From: Chara braunii
Lineage: Eukaryota; Streptophyta; Charophyceae; Charales; Characeae
DNA length: 23,375 bases
Reading direction: 5' to 3'
Assembly (NCBI GenBank): GCA_003427395.1
Contig: BFEA01000545.1
Coordinates: 79,380-102,754, forward strand
The first letter of the stretch is position 1. The number at the start of each line of letters is the position of its first letter. This document shows positions 9,271 through 18,392 of the stretch, piece after piece. Under the pieces are notes generated by a model. It had not been told where the DNA came from, did no database searches, and worked only from the letters and a program-made list of their open reading frames with translations. The translations under genes and the position numbers were made by a program.

Positions 9271-9684
9271 GCCTCGACCTCCAAGTCCCACCCCCAGGCC
9301 CGTAGGTCCAAGCCTCAGGCCAAGGAGAGGTCTTCTTACTTTCCACTGGGTACTGAGGGCCCGCACATTTGGTGTAAGACCTGCGGCCCCAACTTTTGGC
9401 CTGAAAACCATTCCAGGCGGTGTCAATCTGCCAGGTTACTGCAAAACAAGCTTATCGGCCACTCCTATATACCTAGGACGCCACAGGCTGCCGAATTAAA
9501 GAACCAAGAACACCGTAGACCACTCCGACTGTCATTTCAGAATCTGAGACTCATTCTCGCCGCAACAGGCTGTCGTAGAACCGGCGCCGCAACAGGCTGT
9601 CGTAGAACCGGATCCGCCAGGATAAAGACGCCGTTCCAGGACGAACCGCAACGGTCCCAATGTCGTATCAAGCAACGTGGCTAA
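9271..9684 (+). CDS. Open frame with a C2HC zinc-finger-like motif, unrecognised
   Basis: A frame bounded by TAG 9268-9270 and TAA 9682-9684 is open for 137 codons but has no early ATG. The first third is Lys/Arg/Gln/Pro-rich (KSHPQARRSKPQAKERSS). It is followed by WCKTCGPNFWPENHSRRC (9370-9423), a C-x2-C-x9-H-x3-C arrangement that could bind zinc. The tail includes a nine-residue unit repeated by a 27-bp DNA duplication. The motif, basic leader and lack of a start are compatible with an exon or a transposon ORF fragment; chance in GC-rich DNA is equally possible. I assign no function. Confidence 0.25.
   Translation, partial: ASTSKSHPQARRSKPQAKERSSYFPLGTEGPHIWCKTCGPNFWPENHSRRCQSARLLQNKLIGHSYIPRTPQAAELKNQEHRRPLRLSFQNLRLILAATGCRRTGAATGCRRTGSARIKTPFQDEPQRSQCRIKQRG
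9558..9611. repeat. Exact 27-bp tandem duplication
   Basis: The unit beginning CGCCGCAACAGGCTGTCGTA occupies 9558-9584 and is repeated identically at 9585-9611. It adds exactly nine codons to the open frame 9271-9684. Confidence 0.9.
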
Positions 9685-9689
9685 GCCGC

Positions 9690-10525
9690 AGTGGGCACCA
9701 ATTCCATACTGAATACACACGGCGAAAATTGTGACAGTTTCGGTCTGACTGCCGCACCAGAACAATGCAGAATCTCGTACCATATAGCAAATACCATAAC
9801 AACTTCGTGCATGTCCTGAACCTATGTACCACCATCGTTCCAGACCGGTATCCGTACCTCCTCCATGCGGAATGCATGCCAAAATCGGCCATATGGCTGC
9901 ACCGCTCCAACCATATCGCCGTGCCCAGAAAACAGAATCCTATGTCGTGGCATAAACGTGTCATGCCAACACCAGCAAATTTTGTACCGTACCTGTTCGG
10001 ACCCTGAAAACAAGTATTAGCCTGCAATTTCATGTCGACGTTGAACCAAAATCGAACCAATACCGGGCCTGAAATATGTCAAATCTCGTACAGCGTCGCA
10101 GTTCCGTGATAGCACAGAGCCTTTACCATACCCATACCGAGGCTGAATTAACCAGTCTCAGCAGTTTATACCGCAGCAGCCCACACCGGGCTAATGTCGA
10201 ATCCGAAACAGTCAATCGGAGTCACTGTAACCAGTACCATGCCGATGCCGGACCAATACCGAGCCCGAAATATGTCGAACACCGTAGAGCGCAGCAGTGC
10301 CGTAATAATACCGAACCTAAAAATGATGCAGTGGCGCATACCACACCGATCCCGACCCAACACCGTGCCAGAAATATGTTGAACACCGCAGAATGTCGCA
10401 ATTCCGAACCTCCCGAACCATGCATTCAAACCGAAGTGGCAACCATACTGGCGCAAAAGAGCCGTGCGGCACAATCAAGTAACATGGCGGTAACCCCACG
10501 CCGTCCGTCCATCCCGTACTCATAA
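9690..10525. repeat. Degenerate satellite-like region built on ACCG...GAAATATGTC motifs
   Basis: Related segments begin ACCGGGCCTGAAATATGTC (10062), ACCGGGC then AATGTCGAA (10185, missing about 8 bp), ACCGAGCCCGAAATATGTC (10258) and ACCGTGCCAGAAATATGTT (10362). Each is followed by similar CACCGTAGAGCGCAGCAG-like sequence. Spacing is irregular (123, 73, 104 bp). Short TACCG/CACCG words recur through 9690-10525. Open frames on both strands here follow the repeat and are not genes. Confidence 0.65.
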
Positions 10526-10649
10526 CACGCAGGTTACGATGAGGCTAGAAATCAGGGAAATCGGGTAAGCCGCACAGGCAAATCTCAATCGTCAGAAAGT
10601 AGAGAGAATCATCGGAAGATGAATAGATAAATAATCCGGGGTCAAAATC

Positions 10650-11040
10650 AATCGCGAATAATTAAGTCAAAAATTGGTCAAATATTAAATAATCGTTGGT
10701 TCCTTCGCCCTTTTATTATTTTAGTTATTTTTCTTATTTCTTAATTTTATATCATAATTAACGAAATTAAAAGGATTCTCATCAAAAATGATTTTCGACG
10801 AAACTCAATAAAACATCAAAATCTCTTGTTTTCTTCTTCTTTTCATTGCTTTTGATCCCTTTTCTTGTTTTTAATTCTAATGTCGGAATCACCAAATAAT
10901 GAGGGTGATTCCATTAAAAATTAAATATCAAGGAAAATTTATAAATCAAAGAATATCCGTTTTTCTCTTCTCTTCCTTTGCTTTTAATTCTTTTTCCTAT
11001 TTTTAATTTTAATATTAAAATTAATGAAATGTGAGGCTCC
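10650..11040. repeat. AT-rich block of three diverged ~130-bp repeats
   Basis: Base composition changes abruptly to very AT-rich. Three diverged copies are visible. Each has a pyrimidine-rich stretch (CTTTT...TTTTTC(T/C)TATTT), TTTTAATTTTA/TTCTAAT, then AAATTAATGAAA-like sequence and a GGATTC/GTGATTCC/GGCTCC end at about 10773, 10905 and 11033, a period near 130 bp. No coding content. Confidence 0.6.
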
Positions 11041-11424
11041 ATTCTCGCGTCAGTTGGACAGCGTAAAAAGGCCTTGTCAAAGCCTATTCTCAAATCACCG
11101 TCCTGTAGCCAGTCGTTTCGGGAAAAGGCTTGGAGCGGGCGAAAATGAGATAGACAATAAGGTAGCCGTCAGGGCAGCGAAGCGGTAGTCCTTCTCTACA
11201 ATTTCGAGGCCTAGTCTCAATGGTCGACACACCCAAAATTAGGAGTGGCCTGGCTACCCCTAATTTTTCCCAACCGATCGGACGAAAGTCCCGGTCAATT
11301 CCCTCTCGGATAACTTTTTTAAAGGTCAATCTTCCGGTATTAGGGCGACCGACTGGCCTTCGGTCGCCCGACAAACAAGCCCGGACCTCCTCTCGACGCC
11401 CCCGTCGAGTCTGCTCTGTCCCGG
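11041..11424 (-). other. 3' flank of element 2 with a strong hairpin
   Basis: This lies downstream of the integrase stop on the minus strand, where a 3' UTR, polypurine tract and 3' LTR would be expected. I found no copy of it upstream of gag, so no LTR pair can be shown. A perfect 10-bp stem with a 7-nt loop is at 11343-11369 (GGGCGACCGA / TCGGTCGCCC). A minus-strand 130-codon frame (11482-11090) overlaps the integrase tail and has no recognisable domain. Confidence 0.4.
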
Positions 11425-12105
11425 TCAGACGAATCGCACCAGATCTAAGTGGACCACGCGCGCGCGACGTAAGTGTTTCCACTTCTCGGTCTGACGCTTG
11501 GGTTTGCCAAGAATTCTGGGGCTGAGAGGGTGCTTCTTCCCTCTTTTACGTCGCAGTCGTTTGGGCTTTGATACAAGAATTTTCCCTTGCTTCCTCCTTC
11601 GTTGGGGAGGCCGTGCCTCAATTGCGCCACTCTTCCTAATGCGGACTCTGCGCTTAGGTCTTTGTAGAACAAAACCCATTTCTTTTTCTTACCTAGCGTT
11701 AAGCCCTTCACTTTCCTGGTCTCAACTCTCTTCCTCTTCTTGGAACTCTCACCAACCTCGAATTGTCTCGACGGTCCTTCATTTGCCGCCTTGGCTTTCC
11801 CCTTTCCTTTAGCGTCTGATAGCGTCAACGCAGGAGTAGAAGTCTCTCTTGGCTTAAACAACTTCAGTCTAGCCCCAGCCACAGGATCTTTCCACTTCGA
11901 CCCATCTAGTTCAGCAATCATATATGCTCCCCAATTTAACTCACCTACTACACGATAAGGTCCCATCCATCTGTTAGTCAGTTTTCCTGTCCAAGTCCTT
12001 TCTAGCGTCGCGTCGTAGAGAAGTACCGTATCGCCGACTTTTATCTTCTCCTTTCTGATTTTGACGTCTTTATCCCATCGTACTTTGCCTTTCTCTCTTC
12101 CTACC
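11425..12105 (-). pseudogene. Integrase C-terminal domain with basic tail, element 2
   Basis: From about 12100 a frame reads KVGDTVLLYDATLERTW, then GPYRVVGELNWGAYMIAELDG and GARLKLFKPRE, the GPY/F-like C-terminal module of Ty3-type integrases that contacts DNA. A Lys/Ser-rich linker (KGKGKAKAANEG, SSKKRKRVETRK) follows. At about 11671 one base is missing relative to the second copy at 23 kb, and the true tail continues in another frame to TAG 11425 (FVLQRPKRRVRIRKSGAI, LRRKRGKKH, WKHLRRARVVHL). The very basic tail replaces the chromodomain seen in some lineages and could serve nuclear import or chromatin binding (inference). Confidence 0.82.
11621..11924. repeat. Direct repeat, copy 1 (pairs with 23071-23375)
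   Basis: This part of the integrase tail matches 23071-23375 in the same orientation, 11.45 kb apart. By eye I count six substitutions and one single-base indel in about 305 positions, roughly 98% identity. The pairing on the left extends only a few bases past 11621; on the right it is limited by the window end. Confidence 0.92.
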
Positions 12106-12940
12106 GCCAGTCGATTTAACCGCAGTCACGAGATTATCCTCTAGTCCGTAAGCTATCTGTCTAGTCCTAGCTGCCAGTAGCTCCTCCCGTGTCATGCTAT
12201 CCGCCCAGTTAACCGTAGTCCAACTATCAACATGGAACTCTATAGGTAGAGGCCAGTGCCTCCCAAACCATGAAGTGTACGGAGGGTAGCCCGTACTAGC
12301 TCGAACAGTGACATTGTCCGCCCATATCGCATACCGGAAATACTTCGGCCAGTCACTATCCTTCCCTCTACACCACTTGGATAAGGATGCTATCAGTGAC
12401 TGGTGGCCTCGTTCTACAGGTGCATTGAACTGAGGGTGATAGGCAGTAGCTATAAATACTCTAGCCCCTGCTTTCTTGAATACGCTCTGGACCTCATCCG
12501 CTAGGAACTCTGCTCCTCTATCCATCACAATCTTACTCACACACCCGTATCTAGACAAATACTCCAGGACGAAGTTCTTAACTTCTTTTGCAGCCTTCCA
12601 TCTGATAGGCTTGCCGTCGACAAATCCCGTGAAATCGTCTCTGATGTTCACTACATAATTCATGTTCCCCACTCCTTTCGGCATCTTCACCAGATCAATA
12701 TGTACTCTCTCCCGGTCTAGTAGGATATGAAGGGTGAAGTGGCTCCTTATATCTCATAAGGGATCTCTTCTGACAATCCTCACAAGTCTCGCAGTACTTT
12801 TCGACATCCTTGAACTGTCCTTCCCACCAGCATAGTCTGCGGACCTTCTCATACGTCCCTTTTACTTCTCTATGTCCGCCGACCACTCCGTCATGTAGCT
12901 CCGCTACTATGGACTGCCTCTCCTCTGGATCACAGATCAC
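12070..12940 (-). pseudogene. Integrase zinc-binding and catalytic core, element 2
   Basis: The zinc-binding part (12940-12695) has ELHDGVVGGHREVKG then KYCETCEDCQK, the H...H...C-x2-C arrangement that precedes gypsy integrase cores. At about 12714 the frame shifts by one and the core continues to about 12100. First Asp is in VHIDLVKMPKG, second Asp in IVMDRGAEFLADEV, and Glu in FNAPVERGHQSL, so the D,D(35)E triad is intact. It would join element cDNA to host DNA in the nucleus. The core frame ends at TGA 12070 because of another single-base change at about 12100. The catalytic residues look conserved despite two frameshifts, implying recent inactivation. Confidence 0.88.
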
Positions 12941-14581
12941 TCAGAGAGGCATTCCTGCTCCGGCAGGTCGACGGAACAAATGTCCCGCTCTAAGGCAATA
13001 CTGCGCAGCTTGTCTCCTAATCTCCGAATCAGCACTCTCCTCTCCGGACAGGTGCAGTCCTATAGTGCGGTACTTACCTTCATAGAGGTTGACTAGGAAG
13101 CTATCCAATCGTCTAGGCTCAGTCATAGTCAGTGCAGCAACTGCTATCGGTCGCTCAGCCTCAATCGGAATCCGTGAGAGCCCGTCAGCCACGGCGTTCT
13201 TTGTTCCTGAGATCCTTTCCACGGTATAATCGTAAAGTCGGATACTGATCAGCCATCGCGCAATCGTAGGGTCCGTCAAACTAAAGTCCTTCTGTAGAAC
13301 TGACGCTACAGCTGTGGGGTCAACCCGGAGAACAAATCGTCTCCCGTATATGTAGTGCCTAAAGGCGTCTAAACACCGCAGAACAGCTAACACCTCCTTA
13401 AACTGATTGTAGTTGCGTTCCGCAGTATTGAGGGTACGACTCTCGAATCTCAATGGTCTTTCCTTGCCGTCAGCATCTCTTTGAGAAAGTAAACCTCCCA
13501 CCGAACACGGTCCAGCATCCGTAGATACTATGAATGGTCTATCGGTTTCGTCTTTGAAGAAGGGTACGCCTAAGATTCGGCCGCCTTCTTTAAATTCTTC
13601 CTTGAGGGATTGTACTGCAAGCTCTTGAGGAGTGTCCCAGAAAAATTTATCGGTCTTCCTAAGAAGAGTGCGCAAAGGTTCTGCCTTTTCGGCATATCCG
13701 CGTATGAAAATCCTCCAATAGCCTACCATTCCTAAGAATTGGCGAACCTCAGTAGCACTATGCAATGGGGTCGGCCAGTTCAAGAGTTTCTCTAACTTTC
13801 CAGGGTCAGCTCGGCAGCCTCTCAAATCGCATATAAATCCCAGAATCTTGATCGTCGACACCGCCCATCGGCTCTTCGTCCCGCTAACCGTCAGGTTAGC
13901 TTCATCTAACTGTTCCAGGACAGCGTAAATATCCGTCAGGTGTTGCTCTACGAACCTCCTGACGCCAGGAGCGACTTCCGTTTCGTCTTTCAGTACCGGT
14001 CCTTTTATCGGAAAGTCGTCCAATAAAACCTCAACTTTATCAGGTATAAAGTCTTTCAAAACAACTACCATGGCTCTCTGAAAGACTGCTACCCAGTTGG
14101 TCCACCCCATAGGTACGACCATCATCTGCACTAATCCGAGTGGCGTGTGCATGGCTGTGAGATGCCTATCTCTCGGATCTAGTGGTATCTCATCATATCC
14201 TGAAAATAAATCGCAGATAGAATAAATGGACCTGTCTGCTGCTCCTTCTGCTAATAGATCAGCGTGTGGTATGGAGCCTACATCTCGAATCGGCACAGCA
14301 CTGACCTTCTAGAGGTCTTGAATCCACCGAATCTTTCCATTAGGCTTCCTTAAGAAGAACCACTTATTCGCGTACGCGCTATCACATGGCCCTGCTACAC
14401 GCGACACCATCTTCTCCTTGAGAAAGGAAATAACTTCCTCCTCCTCTTTCTGAGCAAACTTCCACCCTGCGTCATTCCATGGCGTATGCGGAATCGTGTA
14501 CATCCTAGCAGGCTTAGCATACCTAGGATCAATTCTCCCTCTTTCCGCGTCACTGAAGGCTATAGCTTTGTCACAGGTCTT
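12941..14581 (-). pseudogene. pol: Reverse transcriptase and RNase H, element 2
   Basis: One frame runs from about 14581 to TGA 12941 with a single internal TAG at 14309-14311. Motifs in order: KWFFLRKPNGKIRWIQDL; YSICDLFSGYDEIPLD with the first catalytic Asp; MVVPMGWTN in place of the usual MPFGLTN; VEVLLDDFPIKGP holding the Asp-Asp pair; GFICDLRGCRADPGKLEKLL and VRQFLGMVGYWRIFIRGYA of the thumb; then RNase H with STDAGPCSVGGLLSQ, FESRTLNTAERNYNQF and FVLRVDPTAVASVL. All catalytic acids can be seen. The in-frame TGA at 12941 separates it from the integrase zinc finger, which continues in the same frame. It copies element RNA into cDNA and degrades the template. The longest stop-free part is 14296-12941. 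Confidence 0.92.
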
Positions 14582-14584
14582 TTT

Positions 14585-16157
14585 CCAGCACGCATGCCTT
14601 CTCTTGCTCAGTCAAGTTCCCATCTCCTATGTCCATCTCCGCTATCCTCTTCTCTGTCAGCCGTTGCGGCTCCTTTTTCTTCTTCTCTTTAATCTCCCTA
14701 GCGATCTCTTCCTCTGATACACCATCTAGCGCGGATCGCTCACGAGCTACAACCGCCGGCTTGACTTTCTGAGCTACTGTCTTGTGTCTTTTTGGTCGCC
14801 CCCCGTAGGGGGCTGTGCCCTTAAAAAAGACACAGATATCATTCCTCAGAATTCCTCATCTTCGGCCTTAGGGTAGGAGTTACCACCTACACGGACTCGG
14901 CTGCCTAAGTCTTCAATCTCTACTACGCGATCTTCTTCTTCCGTAAGTAGTGGCCCATACTTCTTTTCGCGAAGCTCAAGGAGCGACTTGCAAGGGTGAC
15001 CGGTTTGCGGCTACCCGCTGCGAGAGCCGCTCTGTTCCTTGGGTCACGAGGCTCCACCGTCTCCATCATAATTCGCCCACCATCCGGGCGTTTGATGGAA
15101 AGCATTTGGCTTCCATCCGGTCGCTCTATGGTAACCGCATGAACATGGCTCAACCACGTCCGCCCGATAGCAACTCAGAGCTGCAATCTCGGACCGCGAA
15201 AACAGGCATCATTACTCTCAATCCTTTGACCTCGATAGCCGCCTTGTGACAGACCCCGACGACTTTCTGTTTTTTTCCATCAGCGGTTTCTATCTCGAAT
15301 TGGTACGACATATCAAGGTCCAATCTCAATCGCACAGCCAGGTCCTCATCTATGATGACAGCCTCACTGCCGTTATCGATTACGGCATGAAGGACTACCT
15401 CGTCATTGAGTGTGGTCTGTACGGTCCCACTGCCTAGGATATAAAACTTGTCAGGAGGCACGCCTTCCATTCCATCTAAGAACACCGTTTCTGCACGGTC
15501 TGCCTTAGCGACCACACTCGATATCGCTACAGAGGGTAGTACCTCTTGTTTGGTAGCCATCTGGACTTCATCGCTCAGGGGAATGCGCGTCTTGCGCGTG
15601 ATCATCTGCAACTCATCTCGCACAGATCTTGAGGCTGCCAAATACTCTAGTATCGTGCATTGCATAGGCTGCCTAAGCGCGCGTCTGAGAGGCTCGACCA
15701 TATCTATATCATCCAAAGTACTCTTCATTGTGAACTTTTTATCTCCGCGTTTGCGTGGCGAGAGTATAACTTCCTCGCCTTCAATCCTTTGCCCATCCTT
15801 CTCTGCCATCACGTAATCAGTGTCAGCCTTTTTAGAGGAGGACGCCCTTGCGGACTTAGTCGCCGCCACTCGTATAGGTGTCACGGGACTCTCGTAATCC
15901 GAAGACAGACTCAACCTCATACTCTGGCTTCTTGCGACTCCCTTACCCTTGCTTGGTTGTACTCGCCTAGCTTCCACGTTCTCCTTCATCGAAGGGAACA
16001 TCGATACATCCCCAAGGTTATCCGCCCACTTGACGTACTTGCGGTCATCAAGTACGACAAGTCCTTCATCTATTGCTCGCCTGAGGTCGGGGCCGTCCCT
16101 CTTCACGTGATCGTCAGCCCTACAATAAATACAAGAGTTACTAGGTGTAGGAGGTCA
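14585..16157 (-). pseudogene. Protease and protease-RT linker, element 2
   Basis: The frame from 16157 to 15150 begins with the gag zinc-knuckle region and a Ser/Arg-rich linker. It then reads KFYILGSGTVQTTLND and VLHAVIDNGSEAVIIDEDLA (about 15380-15350), which match the retropepsin fold with an Asp-Asn-Gly-Ser active-site loop in place of the usual DTG/DSG. At about 15158 one base is lost; the frame continues as WLSHVHAVTIERPDG to about 14990, shifts again, and reads YGPLLTEEED and GSRVRVGGNSYPKAEDEEF. After the palindromic insertion comes a Lys/Glu-rich helical linker (14783-14585) leading to RT. The DNGS loop may be lineage-typical rather than damage; I cannot tell from one copy. Confidence 0.75.
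14784..14833. repeat. 50-bp palindromic insertion in the protease-RT linker
   Basis: Ten-base arms GTGTCTTTTT (14784-14793) and AAAAAGACAC (14824-14833) are exact inverse complements. An inner GC stem (14798-14803 with 14808-14813, CGTA loop) gives a long stem-loop. The pol reading frame is coherent on both sides but changes phase across it, so it looks like a tiny inverted-repeat insertion. Flanking target duplication is not obvious. Confidence 0.7.
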
Positions 16158-17884
16158 CTCCTCTGCGCCCCTAATAGCTGGCCGCCTGGCGTCCCGGTTG
16201 GACGGTCCAGGGGATCTCGGATAGTTTGGGGACTTGGGGAATCCTTGCGAGCAGGGTACCACCCTCTCTCATACTGTCCCCGTGGCTCTTCCCTAAGAAC
16301 TCCACCTCTCTCTGTTCGCTCATAACCACCTCGATATCCTTCCCTGCGGTTCCTATCCGATTCCCTTCGCCCGCGAGAGTCCTCTCTATCTCTTGAATTG
16401 AAATTGCCTAGGCTCCGGTACCCATCGGTGTTCCCTCCATACCTGGGACTGCGCGGATATTGCTAGGATTTGCCCCCTCGACTAGAGGAGTCTCCTCCTC
16501 GATACCCGTCGCGTCGGCGATCTCTATCTATGTCATCATCTCGACGTCGCCAGCTATCCTCATCTCTACGTCTCCGGTCATCTTCATCTCTCTCCCTCGC
16601 ACGGTAATCTGCCAGTGTGCGAGGATTTCGATCCTCGACGCTCCTCCACGGATCGGTGTTCCTACGGTCCCACCTCAAAGAGTAAGGAGACCCGGGTTTA
16701 TCCCGGTACGTAGTTGCGACCTTTGTTTCGAAATTTGCCATTTGCCTGGCCATCCCCTTCATCATCTCTCTCATCTCCTTTATTACTGGGTCGTTATCCC
16801 TCGACCGCTGGGGTCTGTCCCTGTCCAGCAAATAACGTCGCTCTGCCCACGGCTGATCGTTAAAATATGGGCATCTATCAGTCCCGTACTCCTTATAGAG
16901 GGAAAAGTCCTCGCGCTGCATGCCCCTCGAGAGTAAATCCTTGTAATCATCCGCCTTAGCCTTCATTGCCAGCTTAAGTAGAGCAGTGAATTCTAACTTA
17001 TCGCGAGGCGTCTCCCTCAGCACCGCCTCTTGCTTCCCTCTGGGTAGTCGGCTAAGGAAGATCGTGCATCTATCAACTTCTGACAACTTCCCTCTTGCCA
17101 TAAGGGCATCAGATACCTTCTGAAAACGCATCCCAAATGCTTGGACACTCTTGCCCTCTCTCTGAGTCAAAGCTTTTAAATCTTGGATCGAATACTTGAC
17201 GTCTTCTAACTTAAAAAGCTCATAGAGGTTGTCCTTGTGCGTAGCCCACTTCCTATCCCTTGGTCGGGCTTCCTTTATAACCCGACTCAGACTTGGGTCT
17301 GCGTTGAACAAGAAGTTGTCTATGATCTCTCCCTCAGTCCACTGACTTCGGTAGGCATGCAGCTCCCACTTCTCAAGGTATTCAGTGATACCGCATCCCA
17401 GGAAGACAGGAGGCCTGGTATCCAACTCTGAAGGCTGATGCGAGATGATGAACCTATCTCTCGTCTCGTATGGCAGGGGGTGTGATTCCCCCGTCTAAGG
17501 GTCAAAAATCCGTCTGGCCATGGCAACCCTCTCCCTATCTTTCCAAAGTTGCTCTCTAATGAACTGGTCCTTCCAGTCTTCTCGTCCTTGACCACCTCTA
17601 TCATCTATGCGCTCGTACGTAGATGAGCGTTGAATAACTGATTCACGCCGAAAACTCGGAGGTTCGGTTTGAATCTCCACCCGCTCTATCGGGGCGGTCC
17701 TGTTGGGCTCGGTGACGACTGGAGGCGCCATCACCTCGGGCTTGCCGTCGTCCGACTGCTCTACGCACCTCAAAGGGGCATTCTGTCGGAGACGCTCCTT
17801 GAGGTCTCGCAGAGCGCGGTCCGGCGATGCTCGGTATACAGCTTGTTCCTCATCCGGATGCGGTCTCATAGTGTAAGATTCCAT
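16157..17884 (-). pseudogene. gag: Gag polyprotein, element 2
   Basis: ATG 17884 opens a frame to about 16200 interrupted by TAG at 17495-17497 and 16463-16465. Residues 1-130 are charged and probably coiled. After the first stop the capsid-like domain follows (FLGCGITEYLEKWELHAYRS, WATHKDNLYELFKLED, FGMRFQKVSDALMARGKL, IFLSRLPRGKQEAVLRE). Then comes an Arg/Asp-rich RNA-binding region (RRRRDEDSWRRRDDDIDRD, GGYERTERGG). A frameshift and a TGA (16155-16157) precede the knuckle CIYCRADDHVKRDG (about 16130-16090), whose fourth ligand is Gly (GGC) instead of Cys. The nature of the capsid domain is inferred from position and from the aromatic/helix pattern. Immediately upstream are the 26-bp repeats and the accessory ORFs. 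Confidence 0.82.
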
Positions 17885-17917
17885 ATACTTGCTCTCTCCT
17901 TCGGTTGAATTTGTAAG

Positions 17918-18021
17918 CAGCCCGGACCTAATGTCAGAACCGGCAGCCCGAACCTAATGTCAGAACCGGCAGCCCGGACCTAACGTCAGAACCGGCAGTC
18001 CGGACCTAATGTCAGAACCGT
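17918..18021. repeat. Four tandem copies of a 26-bp unit in the gag leader
   Basis: Units start at 17918, 17944, 17970 and 17996, each reading CAG(C/T)CCG(G/A)ACCTAA then (T/C)GTCAGAACCG(G). They differ at one or two positions each. The block ends 34 bp upstream of the gag ATG on the minus strand and 45 bp downstream of the preceding ORF's stop. Because 26 is not a multiple of three, it is unlikely to be coding. A role in leader RNA structure, packaging or internal initiation is speculation. Confidence 0.92.
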
Positions 18022-18065
18022 CTTAATGCCTGAACAGATTCGGTCGATCTTCCAAGTACCTAACT

Positions 18066-18392
18066 CTAGCTCTCAACCGCCCTCAATATCACTACCAATC
18101 TCCCGCTCTCATCTCGAATCTCATGAGTCCCCTCGATTCCTAGTACCCCAGTGTCAAGGAAAAGTCGTCCTTCCCGTCTCTCTATACATGCGACGCCTCT
18201 TCGGACTTCTAACACCCCAGTCTCAGAACATCTGACTCCCCTACAAATCGCACTCTCTATTGCGCGTAACTCTTCGCGACTACATGCTCGCAACCACTCT
18301 CGCAGATCGATAGATGTCCTTCTCTCTAGATCGTTCAACCCTCGCTGCACTACGCCAACGCCTGCTAACGGGTACTCACCGCCTCTGGCCAT
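18066..18392 (-). CDS. Unrecognised 108-residue ORF overlapping the accessory block end
   Basis: ATG 18392 to TAG 18066. It is free of stops, in a different frame from the block before it, and overlaps that block's TGA (18378-18376) by 17 nt, the kind of overlap used by reinitiating or frameshifting compact genomes. The product is Arg/Glu-rich. It has a helical start (DLREWLRACSREELRAIES) and then a two-fold internal motif, SETGVLEVRRG and LDTGVLGIEG, also visible as DNA similarity. No signal peptide or membrane segment. I do not recognise it. It is the last ORF before the 26-bp repeats and gag. Confidence 0.5.
   Translation of the reverse strand: MARGGEYPLAGVGVVQRGLNDLERRTSIDLREWLRACSREELRAIESAICRGVRCSETGVLEVRRGVACIERREGRLFLDTGVLGIEGTHEIRDESGRLVVILRAVES

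Larger units (their letters stand above)
11425..17884 (-). mobile_element. Nearly complete Ty3/gypsy-like element (element 2), gag to integrase
   Basis: Reading leftward: gag (17884-16157), protease (16157-14834), linker, RT-RNase H (14581-12941), integrase zinc finger and core (12940-12070), integrase C-terminus (12100-11425). The order protease-RT-RNase H-integrase defines the Ty3/gypsy superfamily. I count about seven single-base frameshift sites, one palindromic insertion and five in-frame stops, so it is inactive. No LTRs are identifiable. The accessory ORF block starts immediately upstream of gag on the same strand and may belong to the same element. Confidence 0.88.

Noticed and set aside
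8792-9346. 184-codon minus-strand frame
   Set aside because: Gly/Arg-rich product typical of stop-poor GC-rich DNA; no motif, and other frames are equally open.
9532-10060. Overlapping minus-strand ORFs of 116 and 130 codons
   Set aside because: They follow the degenerate repeat zone and have repeat-driven compositions rich in Cys, Gly and Trp.
11041-11482. 3' LTR of element 2
   Set aside because: No matching copy exists upstream of gag or beyond the accessory block, so LTR identity cannot be shown.
17918-18021. CRISPR array
   Set aside because: The 26-bp units are contiguous without spacers, and the context is eukaryotic retroelement DNA.
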